64,000 nucleotides of DNA, taken from Pseudomonas sp. JUb42. GTDB lineage: Bacteria > Pseudomonadota > Gammaproteobacteria > Pseudomonadales > Pseudomonadaceae. Positions within the stretch are counted from its first letter, which is position 1, and every line of letters starts with the position of its first letter. Below are positions 1 to 10,472 of this stretch, piece by piece. The position numbers and the translations under genes were made by a program. The notes under the pieces are model-generated. The model was given only the letters and a program-made list of their open reading frames with translations. It was not told the DNA's origin and made no database searches. Location of the stretch: NCBI RefSeq assembly GCF_024807945.1, contig NZ_JANUFD010000001.1, forward strand, positions 124,001 to 188,000, read 5' to 3'.

Positions 1-1
1 G

Positions 2-121
2 CAGTCCGACGGTATTTCCCTGTCCGGCATGAGTCACCACAACAGCGGCGGCGGCTACAGCGATGAAGCCAAGGCGCCGGTGCTGGAGCGACTCAAGCGT
101 TGGGTTCAGGGCAACTTCTGA
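2..121 (+). CDS. ftsA: Cell division protein FtsA, C-terminal end (partial)
   Basis: The first 40 codons of the window form an open frame ending in TGA at 119-121. The tail reads ...APVLERLKRWVQGNF, which is the amphipathic C-terminal helix by which FtsA, the actin-like tether, binds the inner membrane and recruits FtsZ polymers. The rest of the gene lies upstream of the window. The position directly before ftsZ, 75 bp away, supports the call. The piece is too short to show any of the ATPase domain. Confidence 0.85.
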   Translation, partial: QSDGISLSGMSHHNSGGGYSDEAKAPVLERLKRWVQGNF

Positions 122-196
122 TTCAGTTTCAAAGCTTCAAAAGTGGTAGCGGCAGGTAGTAGGCGAAACAACCAGAAAAATGAAAGGAGAGGGAAA

Positions 197-1381
197 ATGT
201 TCGAACTCGTAGACAACGTCCCGCAAAGCCCGGTAATCAAAGTTATCGGCGTGGGTGGTGGCGGCGGCAACGCTGTTAACCACATGGTCAAGAGCAACAT
301 CGAAGGCGTCGAATTCATCTGCGCCAACACTGATGCTCAAGCCCTGAAAAACATCGGCGCGCGGACCATTCTGCAGTTGGGTACCGGCGTTACCAAGGGT
401 CTGGGTGCAGGTGCCAATCCGGAAGTCGGCCGTCAGGCTGCCATGGAAGACCGTGAGCGCATTGCAGAAGTCCTGCAAGGCACCAACATGGTGTTCATCA
501 CCACAGGCATGGGCGGTGGTACCGGTACCGGTGCAGCGCCGATCATCGCTGAAGTGGCCAAGGAGATGGGCATCCTCACCGTTGCGGTGGTGACGCGTCC
601 GTTCCCGTTCGAAGGTCGCAAGCGCATGCAGATCGCCGACGAAGGCATCCGCCTGCTGTCGGAAAGCGTCGACTCGTTGATCACCATCCCCAACGAGAAG
701 CTGCTGACCATCCTCGGTAAAGACGCAAGCCTCTTGTCGGCTTTCGCCAAGGCTGACGATGTACTGGCCGGTGCCGTTCGCGGTATCTCCGACATCATCA
801 AACGTCCGGGCATGATCAACGTTGACTTCGCTGACGTACGTACTGTCATGAGCGAAATGGGCATGGCCATGATGGGCACTGGCGCAGCCAGCGGTCCTAA
901 CCGTGCACGTGAAGCCACAGAAGCCGCCATCCGCAACCCGTTGCTGGAAGACGTCAATCTGCAGGGCGCACGCGGCATCCTGGTCAACATCACTGCCGGT
1001 CCTGACCTGTCTCTGGGTGAGTACTCGGACGTGGGTAGCATCATCGAAGCGTTCGCTTCCGAGCACGCGATGGTCAAGGTCGGTACTGTTATCGATCCGG
1101 ACATGCGTGACGAGTTGCACGTGACTGTTGTTGCCACCGGCCTTGGCGCGAAAATCGAGAAGCCGATGAAGGTCATCGACAACACCATGCAGACCACGCA
1201 AGCCGCGTCGGCTCAGCCTGCTCGTCAGGAAACCGGAACGGTGAACTATCGCGATCTGGAGCGTCCTACCGTGATGCGTAACCAGGCTCATGCAGGCGCT
1301 ACCACGGCTGCGAAGATGAACCCGAACGATGACCTGGACTATCTGGACATCCCAGCTTTCCTGCGTCGTCAGGCCGATTGA
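197..1381 (+). CDS. ftsZ: Cell division GTPase FtsZ
   Basis: Tubulin-like GTPase that polymerises at midcell into the Z ring. The protein has 394 residues, normal for the family. It carries the GTP-binding tubulin signature GGGTGTGAAP near residue 105, an N-terminal GVGGGGGNAV nucleotide loop and the conserved C-terminal peptide DYLDIPAFLRRQAD, which binds FtsA and ZipA. I start at MFELVDN because an AGGAGAGGG ribosome site sits just upstream; the longer frame from 143 adds a non-family extension. It lies in the usual dcw order between ftsA and lpxC. Confidence 0.98.
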   Translation: MFELVDNVPQSPVIKVIGVGGGGGNAVNHMVKSNIEGVEFICANTDAQALKNIGARTILQLGTGVTKGLGAGANPEVGRQAAMEDRERIAEVLQGTNMVFITTGMGGGTGTGAAPIIAEVAKEMGILTVAVVTRPFPFEGRKRMQIADEGIRLLSESVDSLITIPNEKLLTILGKDASLLSAFAKADDVLAGAVRGISDIIKRPGMINVDFADVRTVMSEMGMAMMGTGAASGPNRAREATEAAIRNPLLEDVNLQGARGILVNITAGPDLSLGEYSDVGSIIEAFASEHAMVKVGTVIDPDMRDELHVTVVATGLGAKIEKPMKVIDNTMQTTQAASAQPARQETGTVNYRDLERPTVMRNQAHAGATTAAKMNPNDDLDYLDIPAFLRRQAD

Positions 1382-1412
1382 TGAAATGTATCAGGGGTAT
1401 TCGGGTGATTGG

Positions 1413-1441
1413 TGTTCAGCAAAGGCCGGGTCTGCTATTAT
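1413..1441 (+). promoter_or_regulatory. Weak sigma70-like promoter candidate upstream of lpxC
   Basis: TGTTCA (1413-1418) and TATTAT (1436-1441) are 17 bp apart, 53 bp before the lpxC start. The -10 is good and the -35 is poor. This is inference from sequence alone. Confidence 0.3.
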
Positions 1442-1457
1442 CGCCAGCCTTTGTTGA

Positions 1458-2405
<948 letters not shown>

Positions 2406-2436
2406 GACTGCAACACCCTCTTTCCTTTTGCTTTTC

Positions 2437-2464
2437 AAAGGCTGCCTTCGGACGGCCTTTTTTT
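2437..2464 (+). terminator. Rho-independent terminator after lpxC
   Basis: AAAGGC and GCCTTT arms flank a TTCG tetraloop (one internal mismatch), and the stem runs into a T tract at 2458-2464. Confidence 0.85.
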
Positions 2465-2655
2465 ATAGGCTTTCGGCACGGCTTCTTGGGCCCTGTGTCT
2501 GTGCTAGCGTTAAAAGAGAAGTGTCCTACGCAAGTGGACGTGATTTCGCGCATTCTTCAGGTCTGCTTTCGTTCAGAGTTGCTCGTTTGGCGTATCAGGC
2601 AGCTTGGTCTGCCTTTGATACTTCTCATGAGTTTGCTCCAGATGGAGACCGCGCT

Positions 2656-3609
2656 ATGAAATCGTTCCCCCTGAAAGGCAGCAGCCTGCTTTCGACATTA
2701 TCTTTATCCTTGGGCCTGAATCTGTTGTCAGGCGTGCTGCCGATGAACTCCGTTGCGGCTGAGGCCGCATCCAACAACGCATCCTGCGAAACCTGCAACT
2801 TTCAAGATGGCTACGCCGTCGTGAATGAGGATCGCGTCCGCTTGCATTATGTCGTGGGCGGTAAAGGGCCTGCATTGCTGCTGATTCCAGGCTGGCCGCA
2901 AACGGCTTATACCTGGCATAAAATCATGCCGGAGCTGGCCCGGCACTTCACTGTCATTGCCGTTGACCCGCGTGGTCTGGGAGATTCGAATCGACCTCTG
3001 TCCGGATATGACACGGACAACGTCGCTCGGGATCTGCACGAGTTGATGCAATCACTGGGACATTCGGCTTACAGCGTGGTTGGCCATGATGTGGGTATGT
3101 GGATCGGTTATTCCATGGCTGCCAACTACCCTGACGAAATTTCCCGCATTGTGTTGTCCGAGGCCGGTATTCCGGGCCTTGATCCACTGCGTTCCTGGCA
3201 TTTCGCTTTTAACCAGTTAGTGGATTTGCCGGAGGCGCTGATCGAAGGCAAGGAGCGGATTTATCTGGAGTGGCTGTTTAACAGCTTCGCTTACCGGCCG
3301 ACTGATCTGGCGACCGAAGAATATATTCGTGCCTATTCAAAACCTGGAGCAATGCGCGCAGGTTTTGCCTACTACCGGGCCATCCCACAAACTATCGAGC
3401 AGAATAAAAAGCATGGGCTTACCCCATTGAAGATGCCCGTACTGACGGTGGGCGGCGAATTTGCACGCGCTGGTGGCTTGAAGGATATGTTGGCGCCGGT
3501 CGCCGCCAATGTGACAGCCCGCGTAATCCCGGGGGCAGGACACTATCCTCAGGAGGAAGCACCGCAAGAGATGTTAAAGGCGTTGCTGCCGTTTCTTACA
3601 GCAAAGTAA
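2656..3609 (+). CDS. Secreted alpha/beta hydrolase, epoxide hydrolase/dehalogenase-like
   Basis: The 317-residue protein starts with a signal peptide (hydrophobic SLLSTLSLSLGLNLLSGVL, then a VAAEA cleavage-like site), so it is probably periplasmic or secreted. The fold is recognisable from the oxyanion motif PGWP (78-81), the strand VDPRGLGDSNRP, and the nucleophile elbow GHDVG, where Asp145 replaces the usual Ser. That Asp points to epoxide hydrolases and haloalkane/haloacetate dehalogenases rather than esterases. GAGHYPQEEAP near the end carries the catalytic His. The start at 2656 avoids a 100-residue junk extension that overlaps lpxC. The substrate cannot be told from sequence. It interrupts the lpxC-dciA neighbourhood and may be an accessory insertion. 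Confidence 0.85.
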   Translation: MKSFPLKGSSLLSTLSLSLGLNLLSGVLPMNSVAAEAASNNASCETCNFQDGYAVVNEDRVRLHYVVGGKGPALLLIPGWPQTAYTWHKIMPELARHFTVIAVDPRGLGDSNRPLSGYDTDNVARDLHELMQSLGHSAYSVVGHDVGMWIGYSMAANYPDEISRIVLSEAGIPGLDPLRSWHFAFNQLVDLPEALIEGKERIYLEWLFNSFAYRPTDLATEEYIRAYSKPGAMRAGFAYYRAIPQTIEQNKKHGLTPLKMPVLTVGGEFARAGGLKDMLAPVAANVTARVIPGAGHYPQEEAPQEMLKALLPFLTAK

Positions 3610-3685
3610 GCACCAGGCACTGGCATGAGCCGTTAGGGATCAGCGTCGAGCGGGAGCAGGCCGGTCCCGCGTCAGGAAGGCCGCG

Positions 3686-4141
3686 CTAGGTCCGCGCCTT
3701 GGCGTGACTGGCCAACCGCTCCAGCGCCGCGCGCAATTTCGGGTCTGTGATGCCCTCGGCGGTGGCCTGGATACTCTCGGCAGCGACGCTGGAAAGATCG
3801 ATGGTATGACCTGCGGCACCCTGAGGCACCGTCGGCGGTTGTACCTTGAACAGGATGCGATCCAGATTGATGAACTCGTCGAAAGCCTGAAGCTGGCGCA
3901 ACAGACGCTTCTGTTGATAGCGCAGACGAGTGGCCCAGTGGCCGTCGGTTACAATCAACAACAAGGAGCCTTCGCGCCAGGACGCCACATGGCAATGCTC
4001 GCGGGCAGCCGGTTGCAGCTGGCTTTCCACCAGGCTTTGCAACTGGCCGAGGCGCTGGGCGTGACGAAAAATGGCTTTCAGCGGCTTGGCTTCACGCAGC
4101 AGCACGGCGGGCAGACGAGCGGAATGAGGACGAAAAGCCAT
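3686..4141 (-). CDS. dciA: DUF721 protein, DciA-type replicative helicase loader
   Basis: The 151-residue protein has the DUF721 pattern: an N-terminal basic segment (LREAKPLKAIFRHAQRLGQLQ) followed by VASWREGSLLLIVTDGHWATRLRYQQ and a low-complexity C-terminus. Proteins of this family (DciA) help load DnaB helicase in bacteria that lack DnaC. In Pseudomonas the gene sits opposite secA between lpxC and secA, as here. It is divergent from secA with a 306-bp gap. Family assignment is by eye, supported by synteny. Confidence 0.85.
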   Translation of the reverse strand: MAFRPHSARLPAVLLREAKPLKAIFRHAQRLGQLQSLVESQLQPAAREHCHVASWREGSLLLIVTDGHWATRLRYQQKRLLRQLQAFDEFINLDRILFKVQPPTVPQGAAGHTIDLSSVAAESIQATAEGITDPKLRAALERLASHAKART

Positions 4142-4447
4142 GACACGGCACCTTGGAAAAGTGGGAGCCCATGTTAGCAGAAAGCCCGGGACCTGCTGAT
4201 TTCGCGGCTTTCCTGTATTTTTACCGGTAAATCAATAACGTGCTTTCATCCTTTGATGGGTTGAAGTCCGAAGAAATGGCCCTATTGTAGATCTGCCCCG
4301 TTACAGCGCTGTGCCAGCATCGTGGAATAACGCCACTTTCCTCACCATCGTTTCCGGGTAGAATGCTCGTTCGCATGCGGCCATGATGGCTGCACGGGCG
4401 ACTCACGGGGCCGCCCTCCATTCCTATGTGTGGAAGATCCTGTCGAT
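4142..4447. other. dciA-secA divergent intergenic region
   Basis: This 306-bp region holds a good secA promoter candidate (4261-4288). I found no other gene. No SecM-like arrest peptide reading toward secA could be supported. Confidence 0.5.
4261..4288 (+). promoter_or_regulatory. Sigma70-like promoter for secA
   Basis: TTGAAG (4261-4266) and TATTGT (4283-4288) are separated by 16 bp. The expected start point is about 150 bp before the secA ATG, giving a long leader. Confidence 0.5.
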
Positions 4448-7189
4448 ATGTTTGCGCCTTTGTTAAAAAAACTTTTTGGAAGCAAGAACGAGCGTGAAGT
4501 CAAACGCATGCTCAAGACGGTACAGATCGTCAATGCCTTCGAAGAGCAAATGGTGGCCCTTTCGGACGAGCAACTGCGCGCCAAGACCGAAGAGTTCAAG
4601 GCCCGTATAGCCAAAGGCGAGACCCTCGATAACCTCCTTCCTGAAGCCTTCGCTGTCGCGCGGGAAGCGGGCAAGCGTGTCATGGGCATGCGCCACTTCG
4701 ACGTTCAGTTGATCGGCGGTATTACCCTGCACGAAGGCATGATCGCGGAAATGCGCACTGGTGAAGGCAAGACCCTGGTGGGTACGCTGGCGGTCTACCT
4801 CAATGCACTGTCCGGCAAGGGCGTGCATGTGGTCACGGTCAACGACTACCTGGCTCGTCGCGACGCCAACTGGATGCGCCCGCTGTACGAATTCCTCGGC
4901 CTGAGCGTCGGCATCGTCTCGCCGTTCCAGCCGCCGGAAGAGAAGCGTGCCGCCTACGCATCCGACATCACCTACGGCACCAACAACGAATTCGGTTTCG
5001 ATTACCTGCGCGATAACATGGCTTTCGCCCTGGATGAAAAATTCCAGCGCGAGCTGAATTTCGCTGTGATCGACGAAGTGGACTCAATCCTTATCGACGA
5101 AGCCCGTACGCCTTTGATCATCTCCGGCCAGGCCGAAGACAGTTCCAAGCTGTACACCGAGATCAACCGCCTGATCCCGAAACTCGAGCAGCACATCGAG
5201 GAAGTGGAAGGTCAGGTCACCAAGGCCGGTCACTACTCCATCGACGAGAAATCGCGTCAGGTCGAGCTGAACGAGTCCGGTCACCAGTTCATCGAAGAGA
5301 TGCTCACCGAAGTCGGCCTGCTGGCCGTCGGTGAAAGCCTGTACTCGGCGCACAATCTGGGCCTGCTGACCCACGTCTACGCCGGTCTGCGCGCGCACAA
5401 GCTGTTCCATCGCAACGTTGAATACATCGTTCAGGACGGTCAGGTTCTGCTGGTCGACGAGCACACCGGTCGTACCATGCCGGGCCGTCGCCTGTCCGAA
5501 GGCCTGCATCAGGCCATCGAAGCCAAGGAACACCTGAACATCCAGGCCGAAAGCCAGACGCTGGCCTCGACCACGTTCCAGAACTACTTCCGCCTGTACA
5601 ACAAGCTGTCCGGCATGACCGGTACCGCCGATACAGAAGCGTTCGAGTTCCACCAGATCTACAGCCTGGCCGTGATGGTCATCCCGCCGAACAAGCCATT
5701 GGCGCGCAAGGACTTCAACGACCTGGTCTACCTGACTGCGGACGAGAAGTACGCAGCCATCGTTACCGACATCAAGGCCTGTCTGGCCGAGAACCGTCCG
5801 GTACTGGTCGGTACGGCGACCATCGAGACCTCCGAGCGCATGTCCGCCCTGCTTAACCAGGAAGGTATCGAGCACAAGGTTCTCAACGCCAAGTTCCACG
5901 AAAAAGAAGCCGAGATTATTGCCCAGGCTGGTCGTCCGGGTGCCCTGACCATCGCCACCAACATGGCTGGTCGCGGTACTGACATCCTGTTGGGCGGTAA
6001 CTGGGAAGTCGAAGTCGCCAACATGGAAGACCCGACCCCGGAGCAGATCGCTCAGGTCAAGGCCGACTGGCAGAAGCGTCATCAGCAGGTCATCGAAGCC
6101 GGCGGCTTGCATGTGATCGCGTCCGAGCGTCATGAATCGCGCCGTATCGACAACCAGCTGCGTGGTCGTGCCGGTCGTCAGGGTGACACCGGTTCCAGCC
6201 GCTTCTACCTGTCCCTGGAAGACAGCCTGATGCGCATCTTCGCCTCTGACCGGGTGAAGAACTTCATGAAGGCCCTGGGCATGCAGTCCGGCGAGGCGAT
6301 CGAGCACCGCATGGTGACCAACGCTATCGAAAAGGCTCAGCGCAAGGTTGAAGGCCGCAACTTCGACATTCGTAAGCAACTGCTCGAGTTCGACGACGTT
6401 TCCAACGAACAGCGCAAAGTGATCTACCACATGCGTAACAGCCTGCTGGCTGCGACGAACATTGGTGACACCATTGCCGAGTTCCGCGAAGAAGTCCTCA
6501 ACAGCCTGATCAGCCAGCATATCCCTGAGCAATCGCTGCCGGAGCAGTGGGATATCGCCGGTCTGGAAGCGGCCATCAGCAGCGACTTCGGCGTGAAACT
6601 GCCGGTCCAGCAATGGCTCGACGAAGACGATCACCTGCACGAAGACACCCTGCGCACCAAACTGCTCGAAGAGCTGCTGCTGTCCTACAACGAGAAGGAA
6701 GAGCAGGCCAGTGCCGAGGCGCTGCGTACTTTCGAGAAGCAGATCCTGCTGCGTGTACTGGACGACCTGTGGAAAGATCACCTGTCGACCATGGATCACC
6801 TGCGTCACGGTATTCACCTGCGTGGTTATGCCCAGAAGAACCCGAAACAGGAATACAAGCGCGAGTCGTTTACCCTGTTCCAGGAACTGCTGGACTCGAT
6901 CAAGCGCGACACCATCCGCGTCCTGTCCCACGTTCAGGTTCGTCGCGAAGACCCGGCCGAAGAAGAGGCCCGTCTGCGCCAGGAAGCTGAAGAGCTGGCC
7001 CAGCGCATGCAGTTCGAGCATCCGTCTGCGCCAGGCCTGGACCAACCACAGGCCCTGGCTGCTGAAGAGGGTGATGATGTCGCAGTGGCCACCGAGCCGG
7101 TTCGCAATGATCAGAAGTTGGGTCGTAACGAGCTGTGCTGGTGTGGTTCGGGCAAGAAGTTCAAGCACTGTCATGGTCAGATCAGCTAA
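4448..7189 (+). CDS. secA: Preprotein translocase ATPase SecA
   Basis: Motor of the Sec pathway that pushes unfolded preproteins through SecYEG. The 913-residue product has the normal length. It shows the N-terminal [14 protein letters not shown] helix, the Walker A motif [23 protein letters not shown] (DEAD-type Walker B), the second nucleotide domain with [13 protein letters not shown] and [15 protein letters not shown], and the C-terminal zinc motif [12 protein letters not shown] that binds SecB. I start at ATG 4448 because the frame upstream lacks family residues. A strong terminator follows. Confidence 0.98.
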   Translation: MFAPLLKKLFGSKNEREVKRMLKTVQIVNAFEEQMVALSDEQLRAKTEEFKARIAKGETLDNLLPEAFAVAREAGKRVMGMRHFDVQLIGGITLHEGMIAEMRTGEGKTLVGTLAVYLNALSGKGVHVVTVNDYLARRDANWMRPLYEFLGLSVGIVSPFQPPEEKRAAYASDITYGTNNEFGFDYLRDNMAFALDEKFQRELNFAVIDEVDSILIDEARTPLIISGQAEDSSKLYTEINRLIPKLEQHIEEVEGQVTKAGHYSIDEKSRQVELNESGHQFIEEMLTEVGLLAVGESLYSAHNLGLLTHVYAGLRAHKLFHRNVEYIVQDGQVLLVDEHTGRTMPGRRLSEGLHQAIEAKEHLNIQAESQTLASTTFQNYFRLYNKLSGMTGTADTEAFEFHQIYSLAVMVIPPNKPLARKDFNDLVYLTADEKYAAIVTDIKACLAENRPVLVGTATIETSERMSALLNQEGIEHKVLNAKFHEKEAEIIAQAGRPGALTIATNMAGRGTDILLGGNWEVEVANMEDPTPEQIAQVKADWQKRHQQVIEAGGLHVIASERHESRRIDNQLRGRAGRQGDTGSSRFYLSLEDSLMRIFASDRVKNFMKALGMQSGEAIEHRMVTNAIEKAQRKVEGRNFDIRKQLLEFDDVSNEQRKVIYHMRNSLLAATNIGDTIAEFREEVLNSLISQHIPEQSLPEQWDIAGLEAAISSDFGVKLPVQQWLDEDDHLHEDTLRTKLLEELLLSYNEKEEQASAEALRTFEKQILLRVLDDLWKDHLSTMDHLRHGIHLRGYAQKNPKQEYKRESFTLFQELLDSIKRDTIRVLSHVQVRREDPAEEEARLRQEAEELAQRMQFEHPSAPGLDQPQALAAEEGDDVAVATEPVRNDQKLGRNELCWCGSGKKFKHCHGQIS

Positions 7190-7216
7190 GTTTCTGATCG
7201 GATAAAGCTATACCCG

Positions 7217-7250
7217 CGCCGCGACCGGCCCTGCCGTCGCGGCGTTTTTT
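7217..7250 (+). terminator. Rho-independent terminator after secA
   Basis: Arms CGCCGCGAC and GTCGCGGCG, a 10-nt loop, then six T residues (7245-7250). Confidence 0.92.
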
Positions 7251-7302
7251 CATCGATTGCCGTCACTGGACGGCGCCAGCTGATTCTCAAGGAGCGCACT
7301 TC

Positions 7303-8520
7303 ATGGCTGTTGGTCTTGGTCCTTTGCCGACACTGCACCCGGTCCCCGGTTTTGAACTTGGCATTTCCTCGGCGGGCATCAAGCGCCCAGGCCGCAAGGA
7401 CGTCGTGGTCATGCGCTGTGCCGAAGGCTCCAGCGTCGCCGGTGTCTTCACTCTCAATGCGTTCTGCGCAGCGCCGGTGATCCTGGCCAAGCAACGTGTG
7501 CAAGGGCCTGTGCGCTATCTGCTGACCAATACTGGTAACGCCAACGCTGGCACCGGTGAGCCGGGCCTGATCGCCGCGACCCGTACCTGCGCCAAGCTGG
7601 CCGAGCTGACCGGCGTCGATGCCACTGCCGTACTCCCGTATTCCACCGGAGTGATTGGCGAGCCGCTGCCTGTGGAAAAGATCGAAGGCGCCCTGCAAGC
7701 GGCCCTCGACGACCTCTCTGTAGATAACTGGGCGGCCGCAGCCACCGGCATCATGACCACCGATACCCTGCCCAAGGGCGCCAGCCGCCAGTTCCAGCAT
7801 GACGGCGTGACCGTCACTGTGACCGGCATCAGCAAGGGCGCGGGCATGATCCGGCCGAACATGGCGACCATGCTCGGCTACATCGCCACCGATGCCAAAG
7901 TCAGCCAGAGCGTGTTGCAGGATCTGATCCGCGACGGTGCCAACAAGTCGTTCAACCGCATCACCATCGACGGCGACACCTCGACCAACGACTGCTGCAT
8001 GCTGATCGCCACCGGTCAGGCCAAGCTGCCAGAAGTCACCGAAGCCAAGGGCCCGGTCTTCGAAGCGTTGAAAAAGGCTGTCTTCGAAGTGTGCATGGAA
8101 GTGGCCCAGGCCATCGTCCGTGACGGCGAAGGCGCGACTAAGTTCGTTACCGTGCAAGTCAACGGCGGCGCCAACCACCAGGAATGCCTGGATGTCGGCT
8201 ACACCGTCGCCCACTCGCCGCTGATCAAGACCGCGCTGTTCGCTTCCGACCCGAACTGGGGCCGCATCCTCGCCGCTGTCGGCCGTGCCGGTGTGTCGGA
8301 CCTGGACGTGAGCAAGATCGACGTGTTCCTCGGCACCGTCTGCATCGCCCGTCAGGGCTGCCGTGCCACTACCTACACGGAAGAGCAAGGCTCGGCTGTG
8401 ATGGCCGAAGCAGAAATCACCATCCGCATCGAACTGGGCCGTGGTGATTGCAGCGAAACCATCTGGACCACTGATCTGTCCCACGAATACGTGAAGATCA
8501 ACGCGGAATACCGCACGTAA
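7303..8520 (+). CDS. argJ: Bifunctional ornithine acetyltransferase / N-acetylglutamate synthase ArgJ
   Basis: Transfers the acetyl group from N-acetylornithine to glutamate in the cyclic arginine pathway and can also make N-acetylglutamate. The 405-residue precursor contains GIMTTDT, where the enzyme cleaves itself before the nucleophilic Thr to form alpha and beta chains. Other typical stretches are [17 protein letters not shown] and [23 protein letters not shown] lies 8 bp before the ATG. It follows secA after a terminator, the usual Pseudomonas order. Confidence 0.97.
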   Translation: MAVGLGPLPTLHPVPGFELGISSAGIKRPGRKDVVVMRCAEGSSVAGVFTLNAFCAAPVILAKQRVQGPVRYLLTNTGNANAGTGEPGLIAATRTCAKLAELTGVDATAVLPYSTGVIGEPLPVEKIEGALQAALDDLSVDNWAAAATGIMTTDTLPKGASRQFQHDGVTVTVTGISKGAGMIRPNMATMLGYIATDAKVSQSVLQDLIRDGANKSFNRITIDGDTSTNDCCMLIATGQAKLPEVTEAKGPVFEALKKAVFEVCMEVAQAIVRDGEGATKFVTVQVNGGANHQECLDVGYTVAHSPLIKTALFASDPNWGRILAAVGRAGVSDLDVSKIDVFLGTVCIARQGCRATTYTEEQGSAVMAEAEITIRIELGRGDCSETIWTTDLSHEYVKINAEYRT

Positions 8521-8539
8521 CTATATGCGCGTAACTGGC

Positions 8540-8605
8540 CTGTAGGAGTTGCCGAAGGCTGCGAAGCGATTGAACAGGTTCGCAGCCTGCGGCAGCTCCT
8601 ACAGG
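8540..8605. repeat. Palindromic repeat, family C (TGTAGGAG..CTCCTACA)
   Basis: Imperfect inverted repeat beginning CTGTAGGAGTTGCCGAAGGC and ending CGGCAGCTCCTACAG, between argJ and the GST gene. A closer match to the same family is at 18937-19005. It looks like a REP-type element. Confidence 0.8.
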
Positions 8606-8634
8606 GTTTGCGGCTTGAAAAGGGAGCTTTAAAT

Positions 8635-9261
8635 ATGAGCCTGCACCTGTTCATCGGCGACAAACGTTACTCCTCCTGGTCCCTGCGCCCGTGGTTGGTG
8701 CTGGAAATGCTCGGCACGACCTACACCGAGCAGATCATCCGTCTGAAGCAGATAGATACTCTGCAACGGATTCTCGAACACTCGCCGTCGGGCAAGATTC
8801 CTGCGCTCAAGTGCGAGCACGGACTTATCGCCGACTCTCTGGCGATCTGCGAATACCTGGCCGAGCGCTTCCCGGACGCCGAATTGTGGCCCAAGGATGT
8901 CGCCGCCCGTGCCCAGGCGCGTTCGGCAGCGGCACAGATGCACAGCGGCTTCCCGAGCCTGCGCTCGAATATGCCCATGGATTTGCAGCATGACGCCGAG
9001 CCTGAGTTCATCTCGGTCAATACCCAGACCGATATCGAACGGGTATTTACCCTGTGGGCCGAGTGCCGTGAGGCGTGCGCTGAAAGTGGTCCGTTCCTGT
9101 TCGGCAAGCCCGGCATTGTCGACGCGTTCTTTGCTCCGGTAGCCGTGCGCCTGCGCAGCTACCATGTGTCGTTGCCCCCTGAGGCGGCGGCTTATGTTGA
9201 AACGATCTACCAGTGGCCGGCCTTCAAGCGCTGGCAACAGGCTGCTCTAGAGGAAGGTTAA
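8635..9261 (+). CDS. Glutathione S-transferase family protein
   Basis: The 208-residue cytosolic protein has a thioredoxin-like N-terminal domain with SSWSLRPWL (probable catalytic Ser near residue 12-15), the glutathione-site stretch SGKIPAL and the ADSLAICEYLAERFP segment that binds the gamma-glutamyl group, followed by an all-helical C-terminal domain. It would conjugate or reduce electrophiles using glutathione; the natural substrate is unknown. The start at 8635 has AGGGAGC upstream. Its TAA is only 2 bp before the GTG start of the Nudix gene, so the two are probably cotranscribed. Confidence 0.9.
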   Translation: MSLHLFIGDKRYSSWSLRPWLVLEMLGTTYTEQIIRLKQIDTLQRILEHSPSGKIPALKCEHGLIADSLAICEYLAERFPDAELWPKDVAARAQARSAAAQMHSGFPSLRSNMPMDLQHDAEPEFISVNTQTDIERVFTLWAECREACAESGPFLFGKPGIVDAFFAPVAVRLRSYHVSLPPEAAAYVETIYQWPAFKRWQQAALEEG

Positions 9262-9263
9262 TT

Positions 9264-10208
9264 GTGAAGCGAGTTCATGTAGCGGCGGCGGTCATTCGCG
9301 GCACTGACGGCAGGATTCTCATCGCCCGCCGTGCCGATACCCAGCATCAGGGCGGTCTCTGGGAGTTTCCCGGTGGCAAGGTCGAGGCAGGCGAAAGCGT
9401 GCAGGCGGCCCTGGCTCGTGAACTCAAGGAAGAGTTGGGCATTGCCGTGCGCAGTGCCCGACCGCTGATCAAAATCCAGCACGACTACCCGGACAAGCAG
9501 GTGTTGCTGGATGTCTGGGAAGTCTCGTCCTTCACGGGCGAGCCCCACGGCGCCGAAGGCCAGCCGCTGGCCTGGGTCAGCAACCGCGAATTGGTCAATT
9601 ATGATTTCCCGGCGGCCAATCAGCCGATCGTCGCTGCCGCGCGCCTGCCTGCCGATTACTTGATTACCCCGGACGATCTGGACAACGGCGAGCTGCTGCG
9701 CGGTATTCAGAAGGCCGTTGCCAGTGGCATCAAGCTGATCCAGCTGCGTGCGCCGAACCGCTATGACCCGCAATACCGCGATCTGGCGGTGGATGCGGTC
9801 GGCCTGTGTGCCGGCAAGGCGCAACTGATGCTCAAAGGCCCGCTGGAGTGGCTGGGCGACTTCCCGGCCGCTGGCTGGCACCTGACCGCCGAGCAACTGC
9901 GCAAGTACGCCAGCAAAGGCCGTCCTTTCCCTGAAGAGCGCTGGCTGGCGGCGTCCTGCCATAACGCCGAAGAACTGACCCTGGCCGAGCAGATGGGCGT
10001 GGATTTCGTCACCCTGTCGCCGGTCCAGCCGACCCAGACCCACCCCGAGGCCGTGCCTCTGGGTTGGGAGCTGGTAAGCGAACTGATCGGGGGCTTCAGC
10101 AAACCGGTGTTTCTGCTCGGTGGGGTTGGCCCGGATGAACGAAGCCGGGCGTGGGACATTGGAGCGCAGGGTGTGGCGGGTATCAGGGCCTTCTGGCCCG
10201 GGGAGTAA
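9264..10208 (+). CDS. mutT: Nudix (MutT-like) hydrolase fused to a ThiE-like domain
   Basis: The N-terminal half is a MutT-type hydrolase with the Nudix box GGKVEAGESVQAALARELKEEL (written without its last residues), expected to remove 8-oxo-dGTP or similar damaged nucleotides. From about residue 135 the protein continues as a TIM-barrel domain resembling thiamine-phosphate synthase (IKLIQLRAP, WLAASCHN, FVTLSPVQPTQTHP, VFLLGGV). This fused form of 314 residues is common in Pseudomonas. The start is GTG at 9264 with AGAGGAAGG upstream. Whether the ThiE-like half is catalytic is unknown. Confidence 0.9.
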   Translation: MKRVHVAAAVIRGTDGRILIARRADTQHQGGLWEFPGGKVEAGESVQAALARELKEELGIAVRSARPLIKIQHDYPDKQVLLDVWEVSSFTGEPHGAEGQPLAWVSNRELVNYDFPAANQPIVAAARLPADYLITPDDLDNGELLRGIQKAVASGIKLIQLRAPNRYDPQYRDLAVDAVGLCAGKAQLMLKGPLEWLGDFPAAGWHLTAEQLRKYASKGRPFPEERWLAASCHNAEELTLAEQMGVDFVTLSPVQPTQTHPEAVPLGWELVSELIGGFSKPVFLLGGVGPDERSRAWDIGAQGVAGIRAFWPGE

Positions 10209-10330
10209 CCCGATATTCGGCGGTGAACTGCGGTAATGAATTGTGGAGGCGATTACAGTGGGAGATCCCGCCCCGTCTACGACGCCGCGCTGTCGCGCAG
10301 CAAACATTAACCGGGGCAGGGAGCAAATCT

Positions 10331-10422
10331 TGTGGGAGCGAATTCATTCGCGAAGAGGCCGGTGAACTCGACGCATCTTCATCGCCCGGAACACCACCTT
10401 CGCGAATGAATTCGCTCCCACA
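10331..10422 (+). repeat. REPIN, family A (92 bp)
   Basis: Starts TGTGGGAGCGAATTCATTCG and ends with the reverse complement; the inner left side carries GAAGAGGCCGG, taken here as plus orientation. Lies between mutT and the adenosyltransferase gene. Confidence 0.92.
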
Positions 10423-10432
10423 ATTTTGATCC

Positions 10433-10457
10433 CACTGCAGAGTTTGTTCCTGCAGTG
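10433..10457. repeat. Short inverted repeat
   Basis: CACTGCAG and CTGCAGTG, 8-bp perfect arms around 9 nt, 16 bp beyond the adenosyltransferase stop. No T tract on either side, so it is not a classic terminator. Confidence 0.45.
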
Positions 10458-10472
10458 CGTCGTATTTCCTGT

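Noticed and set aside
137..1291. 384-codon open frame antisense to ftsZ
   Set aside because: High-GC codon bias keeps the complementary frame open; composition is His/Arg/Gln-rich, no family, no ribosome site. ftsZ explains the region.
4142..4447. SecM-like leader peptide for secA
   Set aside because: No plus-strand frame with a signal sequence and arrest-like end was found.
5084..7174. 696-codon open frame antisense to secA
   Set aside because: Shadow of secA codon usage; no recognisable protein.
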